Part shown: positions 1 to 7,100 of the stretch, piece after piece
How positions within the stretch are numbered: the first letter of the stretch is position 1
Layout: every line of letters starts with the position of its first letter
Notes under the pieces: model-generated
Databases searched by the model: none
The model's input: only the letters and a program-made list of their open reading frames with translations
Told to the model about the DNA's origin: nothing
Translations under genes and position numbers: made by a program
DNA from: DASZGI01 sp035938995
GTDB lineage: Bacteria > Actinomycetota > Actinomycetes > Streptomycetales > Catenulisporaceae
Assembly: GCF_035938995.1 (NCBI RefSeq)
Contig: NZ_DASZGI010000311.1
Location: forward strand, 1-7,441
Direction: 5' to 3'
DNA: 7,441 bases

Positions 1-1262
1 CCGTGCCGCTCGAAAGTCTCGCGCCAGGCGTAGAGCAGCTTGACGAAGTACTCGAGCGGCGGCCCGGCCTGCCGGCCCAGGTCGCTGGTCGGCTCCGGGC
101 ACCAGGTGGTGAACCGGGGCACCACGCCGTGGCTCATGAAGAACTCGAGGCCTTCGGCGGTGGACGCGACGGCCTTGTCGATGTCGGTGAAGCCGTGCGG
201 CTGCGCCATCTCCACTCCGCCGACGAAGTTGGGGATCACGTGGCTCGGCCCGAACACGTCGGCCGCGTCCAGGATCCGCTTGATCCACTCGTCCCGGCCC
301 ACGTACCGGTCCTTGCCCGGGCAGATCCAGGCGAACAGGTCCCGGTCCCAGACCTCGTAGTTCGGGTGGTAGATCCGGTAGCCGGCCTCGTGCAGCATCC
401 TGACCTCGTCCAGCGGCAGCGCCTGCACCACCGCCTTCGGGATCCACCGTCCGGCGAAGCGGCTCTCGATCGCCTCGGCGAACCGGGCGTAGAACTCGCC
501 CTCCTTCATCCCGTTCAGGCTCTTCGTGATCGAGCCGCCGGTCACCGTGTACGCGCGGGAGACCTCGTCGTGCGCGTTGATGTGCGTCATCGCCTCGACG
601 ATGTCGTCGATCTGCTTGACCGGCGTGTACGGCCGCCCGCTCGCCCGCTGCTGCCGGAAGTTCTCGTTCAGGTCGCAGAACCGGCACTCCTCGTCGCGCC
701 CCCAGTACTGGCAGAGGCGGTAGACGGTGAGGTAGATCAGGTAGCCCCACTCGATGGCGGGCGCGATCTCGCTGATCTTGCGGCCGGAGGAGAGCGTCGC
801 GCCGTAGTACCCGGGGATCGGCGGGAATTCCAGCTCCGCGAGCGCCCGCCCGTCGCACATCAGGGTGAGCCGGCCCTCGACCAGATCGACTCGGTACGGG
901 CTGTCGGGGGCGACGCGTGTGGACACGATCGTGCGGCGCAGCCCGTACGGACCGCCGGTCAGTGCGATCTCCTCCGGCGCCCGGTACGCCTCGTGCTCCC
1001 GCATCTCGGAAAGCGGGACCAGGTCGAAAGAGAAGATGAAGTAGTCCTTCGGCTTATAGCCGCTGGCCACCATCAGCGCGTTCTCGCCGAACGCCAGCCC
1101 CTGCCGCAGGATGTCCTGCTTCACGATCGCCTCGGGCGGCAGGTCGGGGAAGGCCGCCATCATGCGCTCGAGCTCACGGGTCGTCGCGCCGTCGCTCGGC
1201 AGCGGCACGCGCTCCCGCGCCGCGCCGATCGTGTACACCGTTTCGTCCTGGTTCGCTGTCAC
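1..1262 (-). CDS. Radical SAM enzyme of unknown function, 3' end cut by window edge
   Basis: The visible part is 420 codons and stays open at the left edge, so the C-terminus is missing. A radical SAM assignment rests on three Cys at residues 184, 193 and 196 (CX8CX2C). The last pair reads C-R-F-C, with the aromatic residue before the third Cys that is typical of [4Fe-4S]/SAM sites. About 45 residues later comes a TGGS stretch (241-244), which fits the SAM-binding GGE-type motif. The first spacing is longer than the classical CX3CX2C. Some 180 residues precede the cluster and resemble no domain I can name. Further Cys lie at 136, 314 and 388. The start is the GTG at 1262-1260, chosen for a GGGAGAGG Shine-Dalgarno 8 nt upstream; the next in-frame ATG is at residue 36 or so. 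It follows nadE by 18 bp, suggesting one transcript. The substrate is unknown. Family confidence is high, function is not assigned. Confidence 0.88.
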   Translation of the reverse strand, partial: MTANQDETVYTIGAARERVPLPSDGATTRELERMMAAFPDLPPEAIVKQDILRQGLAFGENALMVASGYKPKDYFIFSFDLVPLSEMREHEAYRAPEEIALTGGPYGLRRTIVSTRVAPDSPYRVDLVEGRLTLMCDGRALAELEFPPIPGYYGATLSSGRKISEIAPAIEWGYLIYLTVYRLCQYWGRDEECRFCDLNENFRQQRASGRPYTPVKQIDDIVEAMTHINAHDEVSRAYTVTGGSITKSLNGMKEGEFYARFAEAIESRFAGRWIPKAVVQALPLDEVRMLHEAGYRIYHPNYEVWDRDLFAWICPGKDRYVGRDEWIKRILDAADVFGPSHVIPNFVGGVEMAQPHGFTDIDKAVASTAEGLEFFMSHGVVPRFTTWCPEPTSDLGRQAGPPLEYFVKLLYAWRETFERH

Positions 1263-1270
1263 GGTCCCAG

Positions 1271-1278
1271 CCTCTCCC
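1271..1278 (-). promoter_or_regulatory. Ribosome binding site of the radical SAM gene
   Basis: GGGAGAGG on the minus strand sits 8 nt before the GTG at 1262, inside the 18-bp gap after the nadE stop. It decides the GTG start, since no ATG lies nearby. Confidence 0.75.
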
Positions 1279-1280
1279 GA

Positions 1281-3053
1281 TCAGGCGGTCTCGCGCCAGC
1301 GCGAGGTGATGGGCAGGCGCCGGTCCCGGCCGAACGCCTTCGGCGAGATCTTCGTGCCCGGCGGGTACTGGCGCCGCTTGTACTCGGCGGTGTCCGTCAG
1401 CGTGAGCACCCGCTGTACCAGCTCCGGGTCGAAGCCGCGCGCCTCGATCTCCTCGCGGCCGTGATCCCCCTCCACGTAGAGGTCAAGGATCTCGTCGAGC
1501 ACCGCGTAGTCGGGCAGCGAGTCGGTGTCCCGCTGGTCCGGCCGCAGCTCCGCGCTCGGCTCCTTCTCGATCGAGTTCACCGGAATCGGCGCGGTCTGCC
1601 CGCGCCGCGTCGCCGCCTCGTTGCGCCACCGGGCCAGTGCCCAGACCAGCGTCTTGGGCACGTCCTTGATCGGCGCGTAGGCGCCGACCGCGTCTCCGTA
1701 GAGGGTGGAGTACCCGACCGCGAGCTCGCTCTTGTTCCCGGTGGCCAGCACCAGGTGGCCGCGTTGGTTCGACAGCGCCATCAGGGTCGTGCCGCGCACC
1801 CGCGCCTGGAGGTTCTCCTCGGCCAGTCCGGTCAGCGCGGTCCCCGCGTCGGCCGTGGTCTTGAGGTAGGCCTCGACCATCGGCGCGATTGGCACAGTCT
1901 CGTAGTGCAGCCCGGTGCGCTCGGCCAGGTCCGCGGCGTCGTCCCTCGAGTGGTCGGTCGAATACCGGCTCGGCATGGAGACCCCGTAGACGTGCTCCGT
2001 TCCGAGCGCGTCGACCGCGATCGCGGCGACGAGCGCCGAGTCGATCCCGCCGGACAGGCCCAGCACCACGCTCGAGAAGCCGTTCTTGCGCACGTAATCG
2101 CGCAGCCCGGTCACCAGCGCCGTGTAGATCTCCTCGTGGTCGTCCAGGCGCGGGGTGAGCACACGTGGGCGAGGCTCGAACGCCGCGACCGGTTCGGCGG
2201 AGACGACGATCCGCCGGATCTCCATCCCGTTGGTCGCCTTCTCGCTCGTCCGCTCGGCCGGGACCTGCGCGACCGGCAGGTCGAGATCGACCACGAACAG
2301 CTCGTCGGTGAACTGCCCGGCGCGGGCGAGCACCGCGCCGTCCGGGGCGACCACCAGTGAGTCGCCGTCGAAGACCAGCTCGTCCTGGCCGCCGACCTGG
2401 TTGACGTACGCGATCGCGCAGCCCGCCTCCGAGGCCCGGCGCGCCAGCAGCTCGTACCGTGCGTCGTTCTTGTTCAGCTCGTACGGCGAAGCGTTGATGG
2501 AGAGCAGCAGCCCGGCCCGGGCGTCGGCGGCCGCGGCGACCGGACCGCTGTCCTGCCACAGGTCCTCGCAGATCGCCACGGCCACGTCGATGCCACCGAT
2601 CCGCACCACCGGCAGCACGTCGCCCGGCACGAAGTAGCGGTACTCGTCGAAGACCCCGTAGTTGGGCAGGTGGTGCTTCGCCGAGCGGATCAGCGTCTCG
2701 CCGCGGTGTACGAGGGCGGCTGCGTCGATCGGTGAGCCGGCCGGGCGCCCGATCCGCGGGGCGTCGTCGGGGGTGCCGTCGAGGTATCCGGCCACCACGA
2801 CGAGGTCGCCGAGGCCCCGGTCCTCGAGGTCGTCGGCCAGCTGGTCCATGGCGGCGCGCGCGGCCCGCACGAACGACGGGCGCAGCGCCAGGTCCTCGAT
2901 CGGATAACCGGTCAGCGCCATCTCCGGCACCGCGAGCAGGTGCGCGCCCTCGCGGGTGGCCCGCTCCGCCGCGCCGAGGATGAGATCGGCGTTCCCGGCG
3001 AGGTCGCCGACGGTCGGGTTGATCTGTGCGAGCGCGATCCTCAGCTGGGCCAT
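1281..3053 (-). CDS. nadE: Glutamine-dependent NAD+ synthase (NadE)
   Basis: 590 aa. It catalyses the last step of NAD+ biosynthesis in the cytoplasm: deamido-NAD+, ATP and glutamine give NAD+. The N-terminal nitrilase-fold glutaminase domain (about 3-265) shows the Glu-Lys-Cys triad as E44 (VPEMALTGYP), K126 (KHHLPNYGVFDE) and C162 (AICEDLW). The C-terminal ATP-pyrophosphatase domain (about 300-580) has the P-loop LGLSGGIDSALV (SGGIDS 334-339) and the ATGNKSE / YSTLYGD stretch (437-454). Both catalytic halves look intact. The length is that of the shorter bacterial form rather than the roughly 680-aa mycobacterial enzyme. The ATG at 3053 is the first possible start, because an in-frame stop lies just upstream, and MAQLRIALAQINPTVGDL is a typical N-terminus. 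It lies 78 nt downstream of the GT39 stop, after a long hairpin, and is followed 18 bp later by the radical SAM gene. Confidence 0.97.
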   Translation of the reverse strand: MAQLRIALAQINPTVGDLAGNADLILGAAERATREGAHLLAVPEMALTGYPIEDLALRPSFVRAARAAMDQLADDLEDRGLGDLVVVAGYLDGTPDDAPRIGRPAGSPIDAAALVHRGETLIRSAKHHLPNYGVFDEYRYFVPGDVLPVVRIGGIDVAVAICEDLWQDSGPVAAAADARAGLLLSINASPYELNKNDARYELLARRASEAGCAIAYVNQVGGQDELVFDGDSLVVAPDGAVLARAGQFTDELFVVDLDLPVAQVPAERTSEKATNGMEIRRIVVSAEPVAAFEPRPRVLTPRLDDHEEIYTALVTGLRDYVRKNGFSSVVLGLSGGIDSALVAAIAVDALGTEHVYGVSMPSRYSTDHSRDDAADLAERTGLHYETVPIAPMVEAYLKTTADAGTALTGLAEENLQARVRGTTLMALSNQRGHLVLATGNKSELAVGYSTLYGDAVGAYAPIKDVPKTLVWALARWRNEAATRRGQTAPIPVNSIEKEPSAELRPDQRDTDSLPDYAVLDEILDLYVEGDHGREEIEARGFDPELVQRVLTLTDTAEYKRRQYPPGTKISPKAFGRDRRLPITSRWRETA

Positions 3054-3060
3054 GGCACGA

Positions 3061-3103
3061 GCATACGCCCCTTCTCGTCACAGCGACGAGAAGGGGCGAA
3101 TGC
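3061..3103 (-). terminator. Long inverted repeat between the GT39 gene and nadE; likely terminator hairpin
   Basis: The arms 3066-3079 and 3085-3098 are perfectly complementary (14 bp) around a 5-nt loop. After one A/A mismatch the pairing continues for 4 bp (GCAT 3061-3064 with ATGC 3100-3103). It begins 28 nt after the GT39 stop codon and ends 7 nt before the nadE ATG. No U-tract follows on either strand, as is common for actinobacterial hairpin terminators. On the nadE side the downstream arm contains AGAAGGGG (3068-3075), the only Shine-Dalgarno-like sequence for nadE, 14 nt from the ATG. The hairpin therefore either ends the glycosyltransferase transcript, or sits in the nadE leader, or both. 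The structure is certain from sequence; its role is inferred. Confidence 0.7.
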
Positions 3104-3131
3104 GAGGGTCGTCACACTGACCGGCGCATAT

Positions 3132-5435
3132 TCAGGAGCTGCTGCTTGAAGTGCAGGTGTACAGCCCGGATGCGGCCGAGGCGGCGGCGGTTGACGTGCC
3201 GCCGTACGCGCTGGCAGGCACCGCGGTGCAGTTCTGCTGAACCCACGTGGTGACCTGGCTGCTGGCGGAATTGCCGCCGCCGAGTCCGCCGCCCCCGAAG
3301 CCGCCGCCGGTCATGACGTACTTCAGTTGCCCGGAGGCGACCAACTGCTGGAGCTTGGCGACCGTCATCGCCGAGTCGCTGCCGGTGAACCCGAACATGG
3401 AGATCACCGCCCGCCCCGACTGAAGCTCGAGGGACGCCGCCGTGTTCGAGTTCGCGACGGCGACCAGCCACGTCGCGCTGCCTTGGTTCTGCTCGAGGTA
3501 CGACAGCATCGCGGACGAGACGGAGCCACCGCGCGCGCCCCCGAATCCGCCGCCGCCACCCAAGCCGCCGGATCCGCCTGCGCCTGGCAGGTCTCCCAGG
3601 CCGCTCAGACCGCCCTGGCCGCCGGGGAACGGTACGCCGCCGCCTCCTCCGGTTTGGCCTCCAGGTGCGCCTGCGAAGCCGCCCTGAGCCGACCCCGCGC
3701 CTGCGCCGCCTGGGAATCCCTGCCCGAATCCCTCGCGGGCTCGGCCGAAGCCGCCGCCCCCGAAACCGCCTCCGCCGCGCGGGCCGCCAAGCGACCCGTT
3801 CGCCGGACCGGCCAACGGATTGGTGCCGTTGACGGTGGAGTTCGCCGTCGAGGCCGCGAACGCCGCCGGACCAGCCAGACCGGCGAGAAGCAGGGCCGCC
3901 AGACTCACCGCTCCGAGGCGCGCCCGGTGCATCGGCTGGATGTGCGCCGCGATCAACGCCACGACGGCGACGATCGCTGCGACCGCGATGACCGGGACCA
4001 GCCACGTGGCGAACGAGTTCCGGTTCAGCAGCGTGATGGACCACAGCGCCGTGACGCCGACGACGACCGGCAGAACCAGCCATGCCCACCGCCCACCGGC
4101 CGCCTGCTCGGCCACGGACCGGTCCGCCCGCTCAGTCACGGGCCTGTCCATCTGCCCAGGCGCGTGCTGTGCATGCATTCGCCGCCAGACCACCGCGCCG
4201 CCCCCGCCGACCAGGGCGCCGATCGCCGGTCCCATCGTCGTCGTGTAATACGGGTGCATCGTGCCCTGCTGGTAGGAGAACACGACGAAATGCACGGCCA
4301 GCCACAGACCCCACAGCAGCAATGCCGCGCGCTCGGGATCGGTGCGCGGGGCTCTGGCCCGCAGCACCACCGCGGCGACGAACAGGATCGCCGCCGCCGG
4401 CAGCAGCCAGGAGATCTGCGCGCCGAGGATGTCGTTGAACATCCGGCCAAGCCCTGACGAGCCGGAGAAGTTCGCGCCGGCGCCCCCGGCCGGAGTCTCG
4501 TTGCCCGTGATCCGGCCCAGGCCGTTGTAGCCGATCGCCAGGCCCAGGACCGAGTTGGTCGCCTCGGAGCCGCCGACGTATGGGCGGCTGCTCGCCGGGA
4601 TCGCATCCACGATCAGCATCCACCAGGACGACGCGACCGCCAGGACCACCGTGAAGAGCGAAAGGTGCCTGATACGCCGCCAGAAGCCGCCTTCGGCCGC
4701 GAACAGGTACACCAACACCAGCGCCGGCAGCACGATGAAGCCCTGCAGCATCTTGGTGTTGAACGCGAAGCCGATCATCACCGCGGCCCACAGCAGGTGC
4801 CGCAGCCGCTTGGTGCGCATCGCCTCGAGCGTGAACCAGGCCCCGAGCGTCATCAGCAGCACCAGGACCGGGTCCGGATTGTCGTCCCGGTTGATCGCCA
4901 CCGTGATCGGGGTGAGCGCGGCGACCAGCGCGGCCACCGCGGCCGCGGCGTGGCCGAAGCTGCGGCGGACCGCGGAGTACAGGACGCCGACCGCCGCGAC
5001 GCCGCACAGCGCGATCGGCGCGAGCATCGCGAAGCTGGAGAACCCGAAGATCCGGGTCGAGAGCTCCGTGACCCACAACGCGAACGGCGGCTTGTCGACC
5101 GTGATGAAGTTCCCGGTGTCGAGCGACCCGAAGAACGCCGACGACCAGCTCTTGGTGCCGCTCTGCACCGCCGCGGCGTAGAACTCGTTCGCGTAGCCGT
5201 TGCCGGTCAGGTTCCAGAGGTACAGCGCCGCCGCCAGCGCCAGGATCGCGAGCAGCACGGGCCTGGCCCACCGCGGGTCCTGCGGTCGGCCGCGCACCAC
5301 CCGCTGCCGCCAAGGACGGTCGATCGGCGGCTCTGGAGTGGTCGAGTGATCGTCGACGGGATGGATGGGGGTATACGGTTCGGGCTCAACCACGATCAGG
5401 GCGTGGGGAACCCCGGTCGGAAGCTGGTCGGTCAT
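3132..5435 (-). CDS. GT39-family (ArnT/PMT/YkcB-like) membrane glycosyltransferase with Gly-rich linker and C-terminal extracytoplasmic domain
   Basis: 767 aa. Family members move a sugar from a polyprenyl-phosphate donor to an acceptor outside the membrane. A cytoplasmic N-terminus (about 1-57) precedes roughly 13 hydrophobic spans between residues 59 and 528. The first outer loop has the acidic motif ANEFY (E84 as candidate catalytic residue), followed by TVDKPP (113-117), RDDNPDP (183-189) and MHPYYTTTMGP (about 393-403). After the last span comes a Gly-rich stretch (about 549-638). A compact domain follows (about 639-739, WLVAVANSNTAASLELQSGR), then a tail with C736 and C761, perhaps a disulfide, ending in five Ser. 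Such a C-terminal domain is known from YkcB-like proteins. The ATG at 5435 overlaps the stop of the GT2 gene (ATGA) and has GGAGAG 6 nt upstream; an in-frame ATG at 5489 lies inside the GT2 gene and is less likely. Sugar and acceptor cannot be read from sequence. Confidence 0.92.
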   Translation of the reverse strand: MTDQLPTGVPHALIVVEPEPYTPIHPVDDHSTTPEPPIDRPWRQRVVRGRPQDPRWARPVLLAILALAAALYLWNLTGNGYANEFYAAAVQSGTKSWSSAFFGSLDTGNFITVDKPPFALWVTELSTRIFGFSSFAMLAPIALCGVAAVGVLYSAVRRSFGHAAAAVAALVAALTPITVAINRDDNPDPVLVLLMTLGAWFTLEAMRTKRLRHLLWAAVMIGFAFNTKMLQGFIVLPALVLVYLFAAEGGFWRRIRHLSLFTVVLAVASSWWMLIVDAIPASSRPYVGGSEATNSVLGLAIGYNGLGRITGNETPAGGAGANFSGSSGLGRMFNDILGAQISWLLPAAAILFVAAVVLRARAPRTDPERAALLLWGLWLAVHFVVFSYQQGTMHPYYTTTMGPAIGALVGGGGAVVWRRMHAQHAPGQMDRPVTERADRSVAEQAAGGRWAWLVLPVVVGVTALWSITLLNRNSFATWLVPVIAVAAIVAVVALIAAHIQPMHRARLGAVSLAALLLAGLAGPAAFAASTANSTVNGTNPLAGPANGSLGGPRGGGGFGGGGFGRAREGFGQGFPGGAGAGSAQGGFAGAPGGQTGGGGGVPFPGGQGGLSGLGDLPGAGGSGGLGGGGGFGGARGGSVSSAMLSYLEQNQGSATWLVAVANSNTAASLELQSGRAVISMFGFTGSDSAMTVAKLQQLVASGQLKYVMTGGGFGGGGLGGGNSASSQVTTWVQQNCTAVPASAYGGTSTAAASAASGLYTCTSSSSS

Positions 5436-6697
5436 CGTGCTCTCTCCGTCGTCGGGTGGTGAACGCCGCGGCGGGGGTTGAACACCCACGCGCGCATCAG
5501 CAGGAAGCGGACCAGGGTCGCCATCGCGTTGGCAGCGACGAGGACGGCCAGTTCGACCGAGTGGGCCGGACTGGCCGACGCGGCGTGCAGGAGCCCCAGT
5601 GCCCCGTTCGTCAACGCCAGGCCGATCAGGAAGGCAACGCCGCCCTCGACCTGATGGCGTAGCGCGTTCGCACCACCCGTCACGCCGAAGGTGTACCGGC
5701 GGTTCGCGGCAGTGTTGGCGACGGCGGTGATAGCGAGCGCGAGTGTGTTAGCGATATACGCCGGGGACGCGGCGCGCAGCAGCCAGTAAAGGATCAGATA
5801 CGCGAGCGTGGACGCGACCCCGATCACCGCGAAGCTCGGGATCTGGTAGCGCATGCCTTGCGGAAGCTGCGCGGCGAGGGAGCGGGCCGGAACCGGCGCC
5901 CGGAACCCGCCCTGCAACGCCTGTCGGCCGACCCGCCACATGCCCCGCAGGTCGTCCTTCGCGGTGCGCACGATGTCCACCCGGCTGTCCGGGTCGTCCA
6001 CCCAGTCCACCGGCACCTCGTGGATGCGCAGCCCGCTGCGCTCGGCCAGCAGCAGCAGTTCGGTGTCGAAGAACCAGGCCTGGTCCTCCACCCGGGGAAG
6101 CAGTGCCTTGACGATCTCGGCGCGCCCGGCCTTGAACCCGCACTGCGCGTCGGAGAACCGGGCGGCCATCGCGGACCGCAGCAGCAGGTTGTAGGTGCGG
6201 GAGATGAACTCGCGCTTCGGCCCGCGCACCACCGCGGCGCCCTTGGCCAGCCGGGACCCGATCGCCAGATCCGAGTGCCCGGACATGAGCGGCGCGATCA
6301 GCGGGAGGAAGGCCTCGAGCCCGGTCGACAGGTCCACGTCCATGTAGGCCACGACCTCGGCCTCGCTGGCCTGCCACACCGCCCGCAGCGCGCGTCCCCG
6401 GCCCTTCTGGTCGAGGTGTACCGCCCCGACCGCCGCGAAACGGCCGGCCAGGTCGAGAGCGACCTGCCAGGTCGCGTCGGTCGACGCGTTGTCGGCGATC
6501 GTGATGCGGAACGGATAGGGCAGGTTCTCGGCGAGGTAAGCGTGCAGGCGCTCGACGCTTGCGGCCAGGACGTGCTGCTCGTTGTAGACCGGGATGACGA
6601 CCTCGACGAGGCGGGTGCGCTGCCGGGCCGCGCTGGCGGACGTCGGCGCTTCGTGGGTGCCGGGCGGGGGCGGGAGGTCGGAGATCACTTGGCTCAT
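5432..6697 (-). CDS. Polyprenyl-phosphate sugar synthase-like GT2 glycosyltransferase fused to a GtrA-type membrane domain
   Basis: 421 aa. The GT2 domain (about 30-265) resembles dolichyl/polyprenyl-phosphate mannose or glucose synthases: VVIPVYNE (33-40), DNASTD (69-74), YMDVDLST with D120/D122 as the metal-binding DXD, GSR (147-149), DAQCGFK (183-189), FDTELLLLAER (210-220) and EVPVDWVDDPDSRVD (227-241). It should transfer a sugar from a nucleotide or GDP donor to polyprenyl phosphate at the inner membrane face. The C-terminal part (about 285-407) has four hydrophobic segments near 287-308, 313-330, 350-372 and 383-403, plus NRRYTF and RAWVF, as in GtrA proteins implicated in flipping lipid-linked sugars. 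The start at 6697 is the ATG about 30 codons before the catalytic domain. No good Shine-Dalgarno is visible, so it may be leaderless or weakly initiated. The frame stays open further upstream, but through low-complexity repeats. It overlaps the GT39 gene by 4 bp. The identity of the sugar is unknown. Confidence 0.92.
   Translation of the reverse strand: MSQVISDLPPPPGTHEAPTSASAARQRTRLVEVVIPVYNEQHVLAASVERLHAYLAENLPYPFRITIADNASTDATWQVALDLAGRFAAVGAVHLDQKGRGRALRAVWQASEAEVVAYMDVDLSTGLEAFLPLIAPLMSGHSDLAIGSRLAKGAAVVRGPKREFISRTYNLLLRSAMAARFSDAQCGFKAGRAEIVKALLPRVEDQAWFFDTELLLLAERSGLRIHEVPVDWVDDPDSRVDIVRTAKDDLRGMWRVGRQALQGGFRAPVPARSLAAQLPQGMRYQIPSFAVIGVASTLAYLILYWLLRAASPAYIANTLALAITAVANTAANRRYTFGVTGGANALRHQVEGGVAFLIGLALTNGALGLLHAASASPAHSVELAVLVAANAMATLVRFLLMRAWVFNPRRGVHHPTTERAR
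5442..5447 (-). promoter_or_regulatory. Ribosome binding site of the GT39 gene
   Basis: GGAGAG on the minus strand lies 6 nt before the ATG at 5435, within the last codons of the GT2-GtrA gene. With the 4-bp ATGA overlap it supports translational coupling, and it favours this start over the upstream ATG at 5489. Confidence 0.75.
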
Positions 6698-6824
6698 GCC
6701 GGAAACGGTCGCGGACCTCGTTGTGGCGAGCGTGAGCCGTTCATGAGGAGGGGATGATTTTTCGCCGCGCCGACCGTGGAGACGGGACGGGGCGGGGCCC
6801 GAAGAGAAAGGCCGGAGAAAGGAG

Positions 6825-6858
6825 GCGGCCTCGTCGCACGGGGGAGCGACGAGGCCGC
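6825..6858. repeat. Perfect 13-bp hairpin with G-run loop
   Basis: The arms 6825-6837 and 6846-6858 (GCGGCCTCGTCGC and its complement) pair perfectly around the 8-nt loop ACGGGGGA. The loop and its edge carry the CACGGGGGA core also found in the other repeats to the right. No U-tract follows on either strand. It lies about 130 bp upstream of the GT2-GtrA start, so it could be a transcription attenuator, a protein site or a structured leader element. The role is not determinable from sequence. Confidence 0.65.
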
Positions 6859-6965
6859 GGCGGAGAGTTGTCGAGGACTCTCCGCGGGCGCCGGAGGGGT
6901 TCGCCGCCTCGGTCCCGGGGGAGGACTCTGCGGGCGGCGGGGGCGGTTCCGACGCCGAACGGTGC

Positions 6966-7086
6966 ACGGATCCCCACGGGGGGAGGGACCGCAGCGCACC
7001 GTGCTTGGCGTACGACCCCCACGGGGGGAGGGGCCGGACGCCGCGACGCGCGTTCTTGCGTGACCCCCACGGGGGGAGGGGCCCGC
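6966..7086. repeat. Three-copy imperfect tandem repeat, 45-48 bp period
   Basis: An identical 16-bp block (CCCCACGGGGGGAGGG) occurs at 6972-6987, 7017-7032 and 7065-7080. The second and third copies agree over 22 bp (7014-7035 and 7062-7083). Each block is internally self-complementary (CCCC against GGGG). The 29- and 32-bp segments between blocks look loosely related to each other, so the whole seems to be a degenerate tandem repeat. Further copies of the core are at 6837-6845 and 7118-7127. Confidence 0.75.
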
Positions 7087-7100
7087 GGCGCGCGCCGCTC

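Noticed and set aside
3..2360. 785-codon open frame on the plus strand
   Set aside because: It lies antisense to the radical SAM gene and nadE, both strongly supported by motifs. Its Arg/Val/Leu/Asp-rich translation has no recognisable domain and is typical of an antisense shadow in GC-rich DNA.
1483..3081. 532-codon minus-strand frame overlapping nadE
   Set aside because: It is frame-shifted relative to nadE, Arg/Gly-rich and without motifs, while the nadE frame shows complete catalytic sites.
5436..5489. Longer GT39 start at an ATG at 5489
   Set aside because: It would overlap the GT2 gene by 58 bp and lacks a clear ribosome binding site. The ATG at 5435 has GGAGAG at 6 nt and the typical ATGA coupling.
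6972..7080. CRISPR-like array (three identical 16-bp blocks with 29-32 bp between them)
   Set aside because: The block is short and low-complexity, the intervening segments look related to each other, only three copies exist, and no cas gene is present.
6975..7080. G-quadruplex formed by the G-runs
   Set aside because: Each copy has only two adjacent G-runs (six and three to four), and the next run is 30 bp or more away. Each G-run can also pair with its neighbouring C-run, so a local quadruplex is not supported.
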